DNA of 49,865 nucleotides from Oscillospiraceae bacterium (GTDB taxonomy: Bacteria; Bacillota; Clostridia; Oscillospirales; Ruminococcaceae), in assembly GCA_024684395.1 (NCBI GenBank), contig JAIKWY010000177.1:1-49865 (forward strand), in the 5' to 3' direction. Shown piece by piece: positions 24,039 to 33,200 of the stretch. A program made the position numbers and the translations under genes. Numbering within the stretch: the first letter of the stretch is position 1; every line of letters starts with the position of its first letter. Under the pieces are notes generated by a model, which did no database searches, was not told the origin of the DNA, and was given only the letters and a program-made list of their open reading frames with translations.

Positions 24039-24068
24039 ACTTCCATGTTTATCACGAAACATGGAAGT
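24039..24068. terminator. Perfect 12-bp hairpin in the leader region
   Basis: ACTTCCATGTTT (24039-24050), loop ATCACG, AAACATGGAAGT (24057-24068), followed on the plus strand by TTTATAT. It sits directly upstream of leader hairpin copy 1 as seen on the minus strand. Confidence 0.45.
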
Positions 24069-24271
24069 TTTATATCGGACAAAAGCTCCAGTTTTGATAC
24101 ACCGCCCCTATGAACGGTCAGTGGGTACATTTTGTTTGTCTAAAGCTTTCGTTTTTGTTAATGCTCTGAAACCAGCGAGTGTGCATGTGGGGGATACCGA
24201 GTATGTAAATAATGAAAAATGATAGGTACTACTATGATTATTGACTTTTATAACACAATTGCCGTTTACAG

Positions 24272-25093
24272 TTAAGAATTCGATAGATACGATTGCGCAG
24301 CTTGCAGTAAATCACTATAGAATTCAGAAAAGCTAGGGCATTTTTGCTTATATCTATCTAGATTTGCATTCTCAGCAATTACAAGGCATTTGTCGACATG
24401 GCTTTGATTTCCACATTTACATTTTTTAAGTTCTTTGGCAAGAAGTATTTTGGGGTGATTCGTTCCTGGTTCTTCTTTTCCCCACAATGTTTCTGGATGT
24501 GGATAATCTGTGATATGGGGCGTTGATCCTTTTTGGTTTACGGCCGCTATCGCTGCTGAGTCACTTAAAAGCCAATTTTCAAGTATTCTAATGGGAATAG
24601 CGACAAAACACTTTTCAAGCGGGACTTCTTCAAATTCAAATCCATTTAAAATTTCTTGCTTTGTTGAATCATGCTTTTTTTGCGCCTCATGCGGTGTGTT
24701 TGAAGCACCAGTTTCTCTATCTGTATCTTTAAACATCCCAACAATGTCGAATGCTTTACCGTCAGATTTGGCTCTTCTGATTAAGCCGGCTGCGACGTCT
24801 GTGTGTCCTTCGTGATGTTTGTTTGCTGAATTTTCTATTTTTTTACCATTAGCAAATCTTTTCCTTTGACCTGCGCTGTGCTTGGGACGCATTTCTCGAG
24901 CTATATCAGCGACGGTGTAACAGATAAAATGAATATTACCGGTACTATTTTCGGTTGCTGCATGTTCTTGTAAAATACGACGTATTATAACCGGGATTGA
25001 ACCTTCATTCCAAATATAATCCCCGAGCTTAACGTCGTATTCTCCTCTTTCACCAACATCTGTTACGCCTTCACCGCACAGTAATATATTCAT
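24272..25093 (-). CDS. TOPRIM-like (DUF4276/RloB-like) partner of an ATPase, putative antiphage effector
   Basis: 273 residues. Residues 1-14 (MNILLCGEGVTDVG) give a beta strand ending in Glu8 and Asp12, the signature of TOPRIM-like DUF4276/RloB proteins. A later DIVGMFKDTDRETG segment supplies further acidic residues, and AIPIRILENWLLSD is the conserved segment of this group. It lies 15 bp downstream of an ABC-type ATPase gene in the same direction. ATPase plus TOPRIM nuclease pairs include PARIS, AbiL and related abortive systems. The exact family is not certain. It may cleave nucleic acid or tRNA once released by the ATPase; that is inference. Confidence 0.65.
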   Translation of the reverse strand: MNILLCGEGVTDVGERGEYDVKLGDYIWNEGSIPVIIRRILQEHAATENSTGNIHFICYTVADIAREMRPKHSAGQRKRFANGKKIENSANKHHEGHTDVAAGLIRRAKSDGKAFDIVGMFKDTDRETGASNTPHEAQKKHDSTKQEILNGFEFEEVPLEKCFVAIPIRILENWLLSDSAAIAAVNQKGSTPHITDYPHPETLWGKEEPGTNHPKILLAKELKKCKCGNQSHVDKCLVIAENANLDRYKQKCPSFSEFYSDLLQAAQSYLSNS

Positions 25094-25108
25094 GATTCAA
25101 AGACCTCT

Positions 25109-26269
25109 CTATTTATTGTTCATAATATAATGAAACAATGAATCCCTGATTGTTTTATCATTCGTGCTTAATATAGCCTCACCTGGATACAATTCTGTTA
25201 AGCGTTCTGCAATATCTGAAATATGCTTAATAGAAACAGATGCCAGATAACCTTTTTCATTTCTCGCAGCGTACCATATTTCATTTGGACTCGCATAATC
25301 CAATAATACTGTACTGTGGGTCGTTATAACAACCTGAACGCCAGAATCCGCCATTTCTTTAAGCATATAATATAATCCTTCTAAATTCTCTGTATTGATT
25401 CCATCCTCAATTTCATCAAGAATAAGAAGACCACTATCATTTTGTTCAGAAAAACGAAGGGAAAAAAGTGCTGTTAAACGCAACAATCCATCACTTATTT
25501 GTGTGGCTGGAATTGTAATTACACTATCTCCAAATGTTTCCTCAGCAGCAGTTCGAACCCATGCTGGCCCATTGGATTCTGTTTTAATATTGCTCATTGG
25601 TAGAAAATAATTCTGGATCTTTTGAATAAGTTGTTTTTTTTGTTCTGGCTTCATTGCCTTTATAAATCCAGAGAGTGAACTACCTTTTCTGCCAATTGTG
25701 CTTGCAGCACTTCGATTGGGTTTTCTCATTTCATCCGGTGAAAGAAGATCATAAAATCGGCTTGAGGCAAAGAAACTTCTTATCTGGTACAAGATGGGGT
25801 ATTTTTTATTATCATCATAATAACGAATATACGACGAGCTTAATGCTAGTTTGTTAAATATCTGATATTCTTTTTCTCCACTTGCACGAACCGCAACATA
25901 ACCAGTACGTGTTTCGAGGATTTTATCCTTATTTACGGATACACTTTCCTGCGTGAGAACAAATCTACCGCTTTTATTAACAAAGGATACTTCCCAAACA
26001 ATAACGTCCTCATGGTTTTCAAACGTGACTTTAGCACTGATAGTTCTTCGACTTGTCAACTTTGAGAGAATATCATTTGCTCGAAAATTGTGATCTGAAA
26101 GGTATCTATCAATATCATATATACAGGCATAGCGTAAAAAATCAAGTGCTTGGAGAATCGTTGTTTTTCCAGCAGAATTATTACCGGCAATTATGGTGAT
26201 TTGACCAAAGTCCATTTTAAAATCAACCATTGCTTTAAAGCAATCCATGCTTAACTGTTTAATTATCAT
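25109..26269 (-). CDS. ABC/OLD-like AAA ATPase, putative antiphage sensor
   Basis: 386 residues. Walker A GNNSAGKTT at about 29-37, signature-like QISDGLLRLTALFSL at about 272-286, Walker B GLLILDEIEDGINTE at about 296-310, and H-loop VVITTHSTVLLDYA at about 328-341. The insertion between Walker A and signature is long, as in AAA_15/AAA_21 and OLD-type defence ATPases. Start ATG 26269 follows CGGAGGG. A strong promoter at 26438-26466 and a leader of about 160 nt precede it. Co-transcribed with the TOPRIM-like gene. Confidence 0.8.
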   Translation of the reverse strand: MIIKQLSMDCFKAMVDFKMDFGQITIIAGNNSAGKTTILQALDFLRYACIYDIDRYLSDHNFRANDILSKLTSRRTISAKVTFENHEDVIVWEVSFVNKSGRFVLTQESVSVNKDKILETRTGYVAVRASGEKEYQIFNKLALSSSYIRYYDDNKKYPILYQIRSFFASSRFYDLLSPDEMRKPNRSAASTIGRKGSSLSGFIKAMKPEQKKQLIQKIQNYFLPMSNIKTESNGPAWVRTAAEETFGDSVITIPATQISDGLLRLTALFSLRFSEQNDSGLLILDEIEDGINTENLEGLYYMLKEMADSGVQVVITTHSTVLLDYASPNEIWYAARNEKGYLASVSIKHISDIAERLTELYPGEAILSTNDKTIRDSLFHYIMNNK

Positions 26270-26437
26270 TATATTACCCTCCGAAAGCAGTTCAATTAAA
26301 ACTATACTGTGTTATCATTATTATAACTTCAAATTTATAGGCGAACTATTTGAACACTATGTTTTTATGTTAAACTACTTTTAGAATATAAATACTGAGT
26401 ATTATTCACATATATATTTTGCGCTATCTTCACTATG

Positions 26438-26466
26438 ATTATAACACAGGCCTTCAAAAAAGTCAA
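26438..26466 (-). promoter_or_regulatory. Promoter of the ATPase/TOPRIM pair
   Basis: On the minus strand TTGACT (26461-26466), 17-bp spacer, TATAAT (26438-26443). The leader between it and ATG 26269 is AT-rich and shows no clear small gene. Confidence 0.75.
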
Positions 26467-26565
26467 TGCGTTGAACGCAAAATGCCTCCAAATCAACGTA
26501 TATCTTTCGCTTTTACTGTAAAAAACATGTACTGATCATATTGTCCCTGTAGATGGGGATTATCT

Positions 26566-26631
26566 TTATGTATGGCGAGGCTTACGCCAGCGCTTGTTTT
26601 CATTGCTCTTTTTCGGAGGTTTATTCGACAT
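26566..26631 (-). pseudogene. Truncated rloB-like gene (21 codons left)
   Basis: GGAGG followed by ATG 26631 encodes MSNKPPKKSNENKRWRKPRH and one more residue before TAA 26566. A short, basic, RWRKPR-type start is typical of RloB/AbiLii proteins, which pair with COG1106 ATPases. The start lies 5 bp after the ATPase stop, the normal operon spacing. The TOPRIM body is absent and the following 300 bp are AT-rich and non-coding. So the partner gene looks cut off, probably by insertion of the neighbouring ATPase/TOPRIM module. Confidence 0.55.
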
Positions 26632-26635
26632 CTCA

Positions 26636-27835
26636 TTACCTCCACTCCATCATGTTGCGGAAGTACGGGTCAGCACCGTAGCGTCCTTCCAGATACTGCT
26701 TATCATATGCGGTATTCGGACCGATACGGTTTCCGTTCTCATCACGCAATTCATATAGCGAATAGAGGTCACTTGCCTCGTCGTCCTTCTTATAGGCAAA
26801 CCATATCTCATCAGTACGGAACACAGAACTCTTCATGGTGGAAATATCGTGTGATGTGAAGATGAGCTGTGCCTTATGCTGATTGATCTCCGGATTTTTG
26901 AAAAGCATGATCAGGAATCTGAGCAGCTTCGGATGCAGCTTTGCATCCAGCTCATCAAGTACAAGCAGCCTTCCTTCTGTCAATGCAATTATGACAAGTG
27001 GCAGCACATTGAACAGCTTCTGTGTTCCATCGGACTCTTCTGCAAGATGTAGCTGATATGTGCGATTATTCACTGTGTGTTCAAATAAAATGTCAACATG
27101 ATCATCATCATTTTCAAACTGAATCCCGCTGATTGTGATTCCGACATCCATCAGCAGATCCAAAAGTTGCTGCTTGGAAGCCTCATCGGCTCTCATCACA
27201 AGCTTCATCTCTTCGTAAGGATTTGCATAATTCTTTATAATACACATCTCAAACCACTTTGTGGCAATGTTGATAGGCTCGATCTTATAGTTAATCGCAA
27301 GGAATGACAGATATGGCATCTGTTCATTGACTTCGGTATTTATAGACTGCTTGCGGATGCTTGCTCCGAGCTTAATTTCTCCATCACTTCTCTCAAAAAG
27401 TGTGCTGATACGACTGTTCGGTGCAAGCTTTCTGCGGTAAAGGTTCTCTTCTACGATTTTTCCATTTTGAACAGTAATCTGATAACGATACTCAAACTCA
27501 GCGTCGGGGATAAAGAAAACCTCAAACTCTGTAGGTTCCTCCGGTGTCTTCTCGTCAAACAGGAACGGAACACAGTTTACAGCCTGTACGGTTGTCTGAC
27601 CTCTGAACAGAAGGATCGGGAATACCACAAGACTGTGCAGACACTTCAAGGCATCCAGAACATTGGACTTTCCTCCGGCGTTGGGACCATAGATAGCAGC
27701 GACCGGCAGGAGTTCCTGCTTGTTTCCGTCAGGAAGTAGCGAATGCTCAAATCCCTGATTGCTCACAGCCTGCATATCCAGAATCGTCTCATCCCTATAA
27801 GACTTATAGTTCTTAAATATAAACTGACATAGCAT
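26636..27835 (-). CDS. COG1106 (RloA/AbiLi-like) AAA ATPase
   Basis: 399 residues. FIFKNYKSYRDETILDMQAV is the standard start of COG1106 ATPases. Walker A is AIYGPNAGGKSNVLDAL (about 48-64). ESDGTQKLF (about 270) is the signature, Walker B is LLVLDELDAKLHPKLLRFLI (about 292-311), and the H-loop is QLIFTSHDIS (about 325-334). This family forms the ATPase half of AbiL/RloAB-type systems. Strong promoter TTGACA-17-TATAAT at 27857-27885 and GGAGG before ATG 27835. Its RloB partner is reduced to a stub, so the system is probably inactive or the ATPase acts alone. Confidence 0.85.
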   Translation of the reverse strand: MLCQFIFKNYKSYRDETILDMQAVSNQGFEHSLLPDGNKQELLPVAAIYGPNAGGKSNVLDALKCLHSLVVFPILLFRGQTTVQAVNCVPFLFDEKTPEEPTEFEVFFIPDAEFEYRYQITVQNGKIVEENLYRRKLAPNSRISTLFERSDGEIKLGASIRKQSINTEVNEQMPYLSFLAINYKIEPINIATKWFEMCIIKNYANPYEEMKLVMRADEASKQQLLDLLMDVGITISGIQFENDDDHVDILFEHTVNNRTYQLHLAEESDGTQKLFNVLPLVIIALTEGRLLVLDELDAKLHPKLLRFLIMLFKNPEINQHKAQLIFTSHDISTMKSSVFRTDEIWFAYKKDDEASDLYSLYELRDENGNRIGPNTAYDKQYLEGRYGADPYFRNMMEWR

Positions 27836-27856
27836 AGCTTACACCTCCTCCACTCT

Positions 27857-27885
27857 ATTATAAGTTATTATGTACCGTTTGTCAA
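27857..27885 (-). promoter_or_regulatory. Promoter of the COG1106 ATPase
   Basis: On the minus strand TTGACA (27880-27885), 17-bp spacer, TATAAT (27857-27862): a consensus sigma-A promoter 22 bp before ATG 27835. Confidence 0.85.
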
Positions 27886-27935
27886 GATATATTCGCTGAT
27901 CTCAGAAAATAATTCTGAAACCATCAAAATGAAAT

Positions 27936-28064
27936 CTAGAAATTGAGCTGTGATGGTGCACGATCCAGTACAGCGAAGTTTATTCTGTCAACCAAGTCAT
28001 ATACTGTTCTCGGCAGGTCGGTAATTAGCTATTTTTCGCCGTAATAGACTACGACTGTAAACAT
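27936..28064 (-). pseudogene. N-terminal fragment of an ArdA-like gene
   Basis: From ATG 28064: MFTVVVYYGEK, an in-frame TAG, then LITDLPRTVYDLVDRINFAV, and on to a second TAG. The order (short beta strand, proline, helix DLVDRINF) parallels the start of the ArdA-like protein at 13104-14252 (RICLMWDGP..., PTMELLDVLDQMH). The fragment stops where the AT-rich upstream region of the COG1106 ATPase begins, so the ATPase module probably landed in this gene. Confidence 0.5.
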
Positions 28065-28092
28065 TGTATCACCCCATTCAACTATAAAAATA

Positions 28093-28117
28093 GCGCCTGC
28101 TCACGATGAACAGGCGC
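28093..28117 (-). terminator. Hairpin with U-tract upstream of the ArdA-like fragment
   Basis: GCGCCTG (28093-28099) pairs with CAGGCGC (28111-28117). On the minus strand TATTTTTATAG follows. A further intrinsic terminator between ICE genes. Confidence 0.6.
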
Positions 28118-28263
28118 ATTTCCTTTCGCTTCCTTATCATTGTCAACAATTCATATTGTGAATATTCTAATAAAAACCTATTAAACATTTCATGGAAGCA
28201 TCAAAATGCTGCACCCGTAATTGTATAAACCGCAGAAAATAGAAGTCAATTTTCGTCCGCATA

Positions 28264-28292
28264 TTGCCAAACTGCTTTCTCTGTGCTATGAT
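28264..28292 (+). promoter_or_regulatory. Promoter of the plus-strand lipoprotein gene
   Basis: TTGCCA (28264-28269), 17-bp spacer, TATGAT (28287-28292). It overlaps the upstream in-frame ATG, which supports a start for the lipoprotein at 28357 or 28366. Confidence 0.6.
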
Positions 28293-28356
28293 AGAAGCAG
28301 GAAACACCGATCGCTTTTCTATCCGTGTTTCTATATCACATATACAAAGAAAGAAG

Positions 28357-29040
28357 ATGAGCAGAATGAAACAAACGATGATGACGCCCATTTCGCTGGC
28401 AGTCATGCTGGCTGCGCTCCTTACCGGATGCAGTATGCAGACTCAGGATGAAGCCACATCTGCGCTACCTGACTCCATTTCGGAGAAGAGCATCGCAGAA
28501 GCTGTCCTCCCGGAAACTGATCTGCCTACAGAAGCGGAACGCCCCGCCGTACATAACCCAATCTATAAGGATTACTACGCCGACATCCTCTCTGCAACGG
28601 AATTTCAAATGCCTAACGGAGAAACCGTCAACGAGGGAATGATCGACGAGTATGCTCTTGTGGACATGAATCAGGATGGCCTGAAAGAGCTGCTGACCGT
28701 GTATAATGGAGGACACGGACAAGTCTCGCTTGTTTATCTGGTTTATAAAATTGACGGGGAGCATGCGGTTTTTGATGGCGGCTTTTCCGGGCATTACACA
28801 ACGGGTGTCGGCAGAGCAGATAATGGAAATGGCGTTGTTTTCAACACCTTTGCAACAGGAATGTATACGGTTGAACGCTACACACTTGGCAATCAGGTTG
28901 AAACGATCATGACATATCAGGACGGTGATGACGACTTTGAAATAAAAGACAGAGCGTCTAATACATATGCAATCTATGATCTTGAATGGTTCAATGCGGA
29001 CGATCTATCTGCTCTGGATGAGACACTTGCCAAGGGCTAA
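28357..29040 (+). CDS. Exported lipoprotein with calcium-loop-like motif
   Basis: 227 residues from ATG 28357 (MSRMKQTMMTPISLAVML); ATG 28366 is equally possible. A lipobox LAALLTGC gives a lipid-anchored cysteine. A threonine/glutamate-rich spacer leads to a domain starting near YKDYYADILS. It contains ALVDMNQDGLKELLTVYNGG, a DxNxDGxxEL calcium-loop-like motif common in surface lipoproteins of clostridia. No catalytic residues can be assigned. It is the only plus-strand gene in this part of the ICE and has its own promoter, so it looks like inserted cargo. Possibly a substrate-binding or surface-exclusion protein. Confidence 0.75.
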   Translation: MSRMKQTMMTPISLAVMLAALLTGCSMQTQDEATSALPDSISEKSIAEAVLPETDLPTEAERPAVHNPIYKDYYADILSATEFQMPNGETVNEGMIDEYALVDMNQDGLKELLTVYNGGHGQVSLVYLVYKIDGEHAVFDGGFSGHYTTGVGRADNGNGVVFNTFATGMYTVERYTLGNQVETIMTYQDGDDDFEIKDRASNTYAIYDLEWFNADDLSALDETLAKG

Positions 29041-29050
29041 ATACAGCCAT

Positions 29051-29383
29051 TCAGATAATACTCCAAATATACAACGGCGCCGTCAGACTAAACAGCAGTC
29101 CTCCAAAAATAATCGCCAGCGGAGTCCATTCAAGCTGCCCATGCTTCCGGTAATCGAGATACATTCCTGCGATCTTCACAAACAGCAAAACTACCAGAAC
29201 TACGTCCAAAACCGGGAACACCACGTTGTTTACAATGGTCTGCACCTGCCCCCGGACGGCGTTCCACGTATTCGTAATGACCGAAGCCACATCCCCGGCG
29301 GCACAGGCATGCACTGCCGCAAGATTTGCCATCATCGCTGCGCTCGCAAGGAACGCAGCGATTTTCTTTTTCGCCTTATTCAT
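29051..29383 (-). CDS. DUF3852-family VirB2-like pilin candidate
   Basis: 110 residues from ATG 29383 (MNKAKKKIAAFLASAAMMAN); an ATG 15 bp earlier is less likely. A signal peptide (cleavage near HACAA) is followed by two membrane segments (about 45-62 and 80-105) around a short basic loop KIAGMYLDYRKHGQ. This layout is shared by DUF3852 proteins and VirB2-type pilins of Gram-positive ICEs. The gene overlaps the sortase stop. It could form the transfer pilus or channel subunit. Confidence 0.7.
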   Translation of the reverse strand: MNKAKKKIAAFLASAAMMANLAAVHACAAGDVASVITNTWNAVRGQVQTIVNNVVFPVLDVVLVVLLFVKIAGMYLDYRKHGQLEWTPLAIIFGGLLFSLTAPLYIWSII

Positions 29384-30206
29384 CCATATCACCCCCACAG
29401 ATCGCGACCAGATGCCCGGTCAGAACCGTTCTCTCCCTGCCTGTCGAATGGCTGCATGTAGACAGCGAAATGAAGCGATCTGTCTCGCTGTAGCATCCCG
29501 GGTTACTGATTGAGGAAAGTGAAAGCAGCCGGTTCAGCCAATCGTTTACAGGCTTTCCGCCGTCATAGATCGCATCGTCACAATCCGCATGGGCAAGCGA
29601 AAAGAAGTCGATCCGGTACACCCGATCCGCCATCGCAAGCCAGCCGATTTTGTGGGCATCGAAAAACGCAGCTTCATCAAACTTCACCACATCCGAAAGC
29701 ATCGTTCCGTTCTTCATGTGATGCCCATAGCACACATTGATCGGATTCTGGAAATGCTTCTCACAGCGCCAGTCCAGAAATACCGACCCCGCCATCAGCT
29801 TTGTCCCGTCATAGGCATGGTGCAGATAGAACTCATTGTCACTGCCCTGCATCAGCGGATAGTCGATCTTAGTCCCCGGCACATACAGCCAACCGATGGC
29901 ATCCGGATAGGCGCTGGTAAGGCGTTTTGCCGTCTCGCACAGCTCGTCCGTGGTCTTGACCGGCAGCGTTTCCTGCACAGGCTCCTCCGGCTCGGATACA
30001 TCCTGCTCCGGCTCAACCGGATCAGTTTCCTGCACAAGCTCCACAGTGATCTGATCGAGCTCCTGCTTCACATCGACTGCCATCGTATACGGCTGTAAAT
30101 CAGCAGTTTTGATCTCTTGCTTCACCGAATCGTCGACCAGAAAATACGCACCTCCGAGGAGGAGGGCGGCGGAAACCGCCGTCATGAGAATTGTCCTCGT
30201 TTTCAT
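29376..30206 (-). CDS. srtB: Class B sortase
   Basis: 276 residues. N-terminal membrane anchor (about 5-25), then a proline/glutamate-rich stalk (about 55-85), then the sortase barrel. Catalytic residues: His in VCYGHHMKNGTMLSD (about 161), Cys in SLSTCSHS (about 250) and Arg in GRERTVLTGHL (about 257). The extended region between them matches SrtB. The gene overlaps the end of the adhesin gene, so the adhesin with its TPPTG sorting signal is the obvious substrate. Clostridial SrtB enzymes are known to accept PxTG-type motifs. Confidence 0.9.
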   Translation of the reverse strand: MKTRTILMTAVSAALLLGGAYFLVDDSVKQEIKTADLQPYTMAVDVKQELDQITVELVQETDPVEPEQDVSEPEEPVQETLPVKTTDELCETAKRLTSAYPDAIGWLYVPGTKIDYPLMQGSDNEFYLHHAYDGTKLMAGSVFLDWRCEKHFQNPINVCYGHHMKNGTMLSDVVKFDEAAFFDAHKIGWLAMADRVYRIDFFSLAHADCDDAIYDGGKPVNDWLNRLLSLSSISNPGCYSETDRFISLSTCSHSTGRERTVLTGHLVAICGGDMDE

Positions 30207-33200
30207 TATTCACCCTTCCTTCGATTTGTCAGAATTGTCACGATCAGCCCCGCAATGCCAAGCACCAAAAGCACATAGGCAAGCGGATTTGTGCGGTCGC
30301 CGGTCGGCGGTGTTGCAGGCATTTCGGGCGCAGGCTTCTTTACATCCTGCATGGTTACCTCGGTCACGCTGCCGTCATCCTTGACCGTAAACGTGATGTC
30401 AGCCGCAAGGTCATAGCCCTCCGGCGCCTCCGCTTCATGCAGCGTGTACGTCTGACCGGCAATGAGCTTTCCCTTGATGACATGCACATCATTCTCGGAA
30501 GCCCATTCCTCAACGACAACGCCGTCCTTGTCCAGAATCTGCAGCATTGCGCCGGAAAGCATCTCGCCGGATGCCGCATCGGTTTTGCAGATGCGAACCT
30601 CTGTCACAGCATCCTGCATATTTACTTCCGTTACCGTTCCGTCAGCGTTCACCGTGAAGGTCACATCCTCCGCAACGACATAGCCGTCCGGTGCCGAAAC
30701 CTCACGCAGCGTGTAGGTCTTGTCAGCAACCAGTACCGCCTCGATCAGATGCGGCTCATTTGTGGAGATCCACTCCTCAATGACCGCACCGTTCTCATCA
30801 ATGATGCACAGCGATGCGCCCGGAAGCTCCTCGCCGGTCGTCAGATCGGTCTTTGAAATGCAGACTTTGGTCGTATCATCGACCATTTCCACCTCGGTCA
30901 CACTACCGTCCGGGTTCACAGTAAACTGCACATCCGTTGCAACCACAAAGCCATCCGGTGCAATCTCCTCGTGCAGTGTATACATCTTACCCGCAATCAG
31001 CTTACCCTCAATGAAATGCGGTTCCGTCGTCGAAATCCACGCATCTACGGCATTTCCGGCTTCGTCTACAATCTGTAACGAAGCACCCGCAAGCTCCTCG
31101 CCGGTCGTAATGTCAGTCTTGCTGATCTTAACCTTTGTGGTATCATCGACCATCTCGACCGCCGTCACACTGCCGTCCGAATTGACCGTAAACTGCACAT
31201 CACTTGCAACCACATAGCCATCCGGTGCACTTTCCTCATGCAGTGTATACGTCTTACCTGCAATCAGCTTACCCTCAATGAAGTGCGACGTATCGCCGGA
31301 AATCCACGTATCTACGATCTTACCTGTTTCATCTGTGATCTGCATGGAAGCACCCGGAAGCTCCTTGCTGTTGGTAATGTCAATTTTGGAAATGCGGACT
31401 TTGGTCGTATCATCGGCCATTTCTACCTCGGTCACAGTGCCGTCTGCATTGACCGTAAACGTGATATCAGTCGTCAGCACATAGCCGTCCGGAGCGATAG
31501 TTTCTCGCAGTGTGTAGGTCTTTCCGGCAGCCAGCACTGCTTCAATCAGATGCGGCTCCGACCCAGAAATCCACTCCTCAATGACATCGCCATCCACATC
31601 AATGATGCACAGCGAAGCCCCTGCAAGCTCCTCGCCGGTCGTAATATCCGTCTTGCTGATCTTCACAATTGTGGTATCATCTACCATCGTAATGAGCGGA
31701 GTACCGTCCATTGTCTGCGCCAGTGCTTCCACATGTTTTACCGTCACATTGCCCTTTTCGTCAATGACAAATGTGATGTCCGTTGCCACCAGATAGCCGT
31801 CCGGAGCAGCCGCCTCATGCAGGATATACGAGCCTGCCGGGATTTCCGCAACCACATGCTCTGTGTCGTCAGATACCCATTCATCAACAATTTTACCCTT
31901 CGCATTCAGGACCTGCATCTTCGCTCCGACAAGCTCATCGCCGTAGATGGTTTTCTTGCTGAATGCGACCTTGATGGAATCATTCTCGGCTCCAATGCGT
32001 ACAATTTGCTTGTCCTCGCTGATCTTCACCGGGAAAATTTCATCGCTCAGCACATAGCCGCCCGGCGCCTTGATCTCACGGATTACATACTCACCATACG
32101 GGATTTCTATAAAACTGAACTGGCCGTTCTCGTCCGAAACATCAGTCAGAATCGCTGTTTTCTCAGTAAACTCCTCCTCACCAGTCTTGAACAGCCCGAA
32201 CAGCGCACCCGGAAGTGGATCGCCGTGCTCATTCACCTTAATACCCTCAACAGCACCACGTTTGAGCGTATTCTCAAACATTCCACAGTCAATCTGCACG
32301 GTCGTCATCTCCTGCCCCATATACTCGAAGTTCACAAGGTACTTCTCGCCGTTGAGAACATAGTGCTCATCGGTCGCAATCTCCTGCACATAGTAGCGCC
32401 CGAACGGGATCTGCTCCGCAATCGTTGCAGTCATATCCTTACCCAGCGAAACCTCCGCAAGGAAGCCGTTCTCCGGGATTGCAGTGCCGTCCGCAGCGAT
32501 GATCCTTTCGGCAGCAAACAGCCCGAAACGCACCGAACGCCACTCGTCGTTCATGCCGATGTCGAACACTTCGTCCTGCTCCATGAACTTCGCAAACGTG
32601 ATTTCCACACTCTGGTGTGCATTGTGGAATCCAGTCTCCACCGCATCCCGTACAGTGATGTTCTGCCCTGCATACGTTAGCTCGACCGTCAGCGCTTCAT
32701 CGTTCCTGACATACCCCTCCGGTGCCTTCTTCTCGGTCACGGTATACTTGCCGAGGTACAGCAGATCACTCGCTGCATAGCCATCCTTATCGGTCACAAG
32801 CGTAGCAACAATCTCGCCCTGATGTGCACGAACCGTGCCGTCAGCGGTCACAATATCCTCAGCAGCCGTGATCTCAAACTCCGCACCAGACAGACCGCCG
32901 TCCTCAAAGATCGGGTGGTAGGTCGTGGGGTAATCCGGCACAACACTCTTGCCATCCTCATCCTTCCAGATGGGCGGTGCAATTGCCTTTACACTCTGGA
33001 ACACATCACCATGCTTGTACACGGAAATCCGGCCTTTCTGCGCCGTATCCGACTTGCTGACACGCACGATATTGACTGCATTTTCCTCGCTCGCATTCGA
33101 CGCCGTCACGCTGAACGGTACGGGCGTTGCATCCAGCACATAGCCGATCGGCGCCTGTACCTCAACCAGCGTGTAATCACCATAATGCAGCGTTTCCGGC

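Noticed and set aside
23862-24062. 66-codon minus-strand frame in the leader before the 98-residue gene
   Set aside because: It overlaps three hairpins, has no clear binding site, and the second copy of the main hairpin at 46020 is not in a similar frame.
30341-31700. Regular repeats considered as a CRISPR array
   Set aside because: The period is 267 bp, in frame with coding sequence, and there are no short spacers; they are adhesin repeats.
31238-32680. 480-codon plus-strand frame opposite the adhesin repeats
   Set aside because: Same reason: it mirrors the repeat pattern of the minus-strand gene and shows no protein family features.
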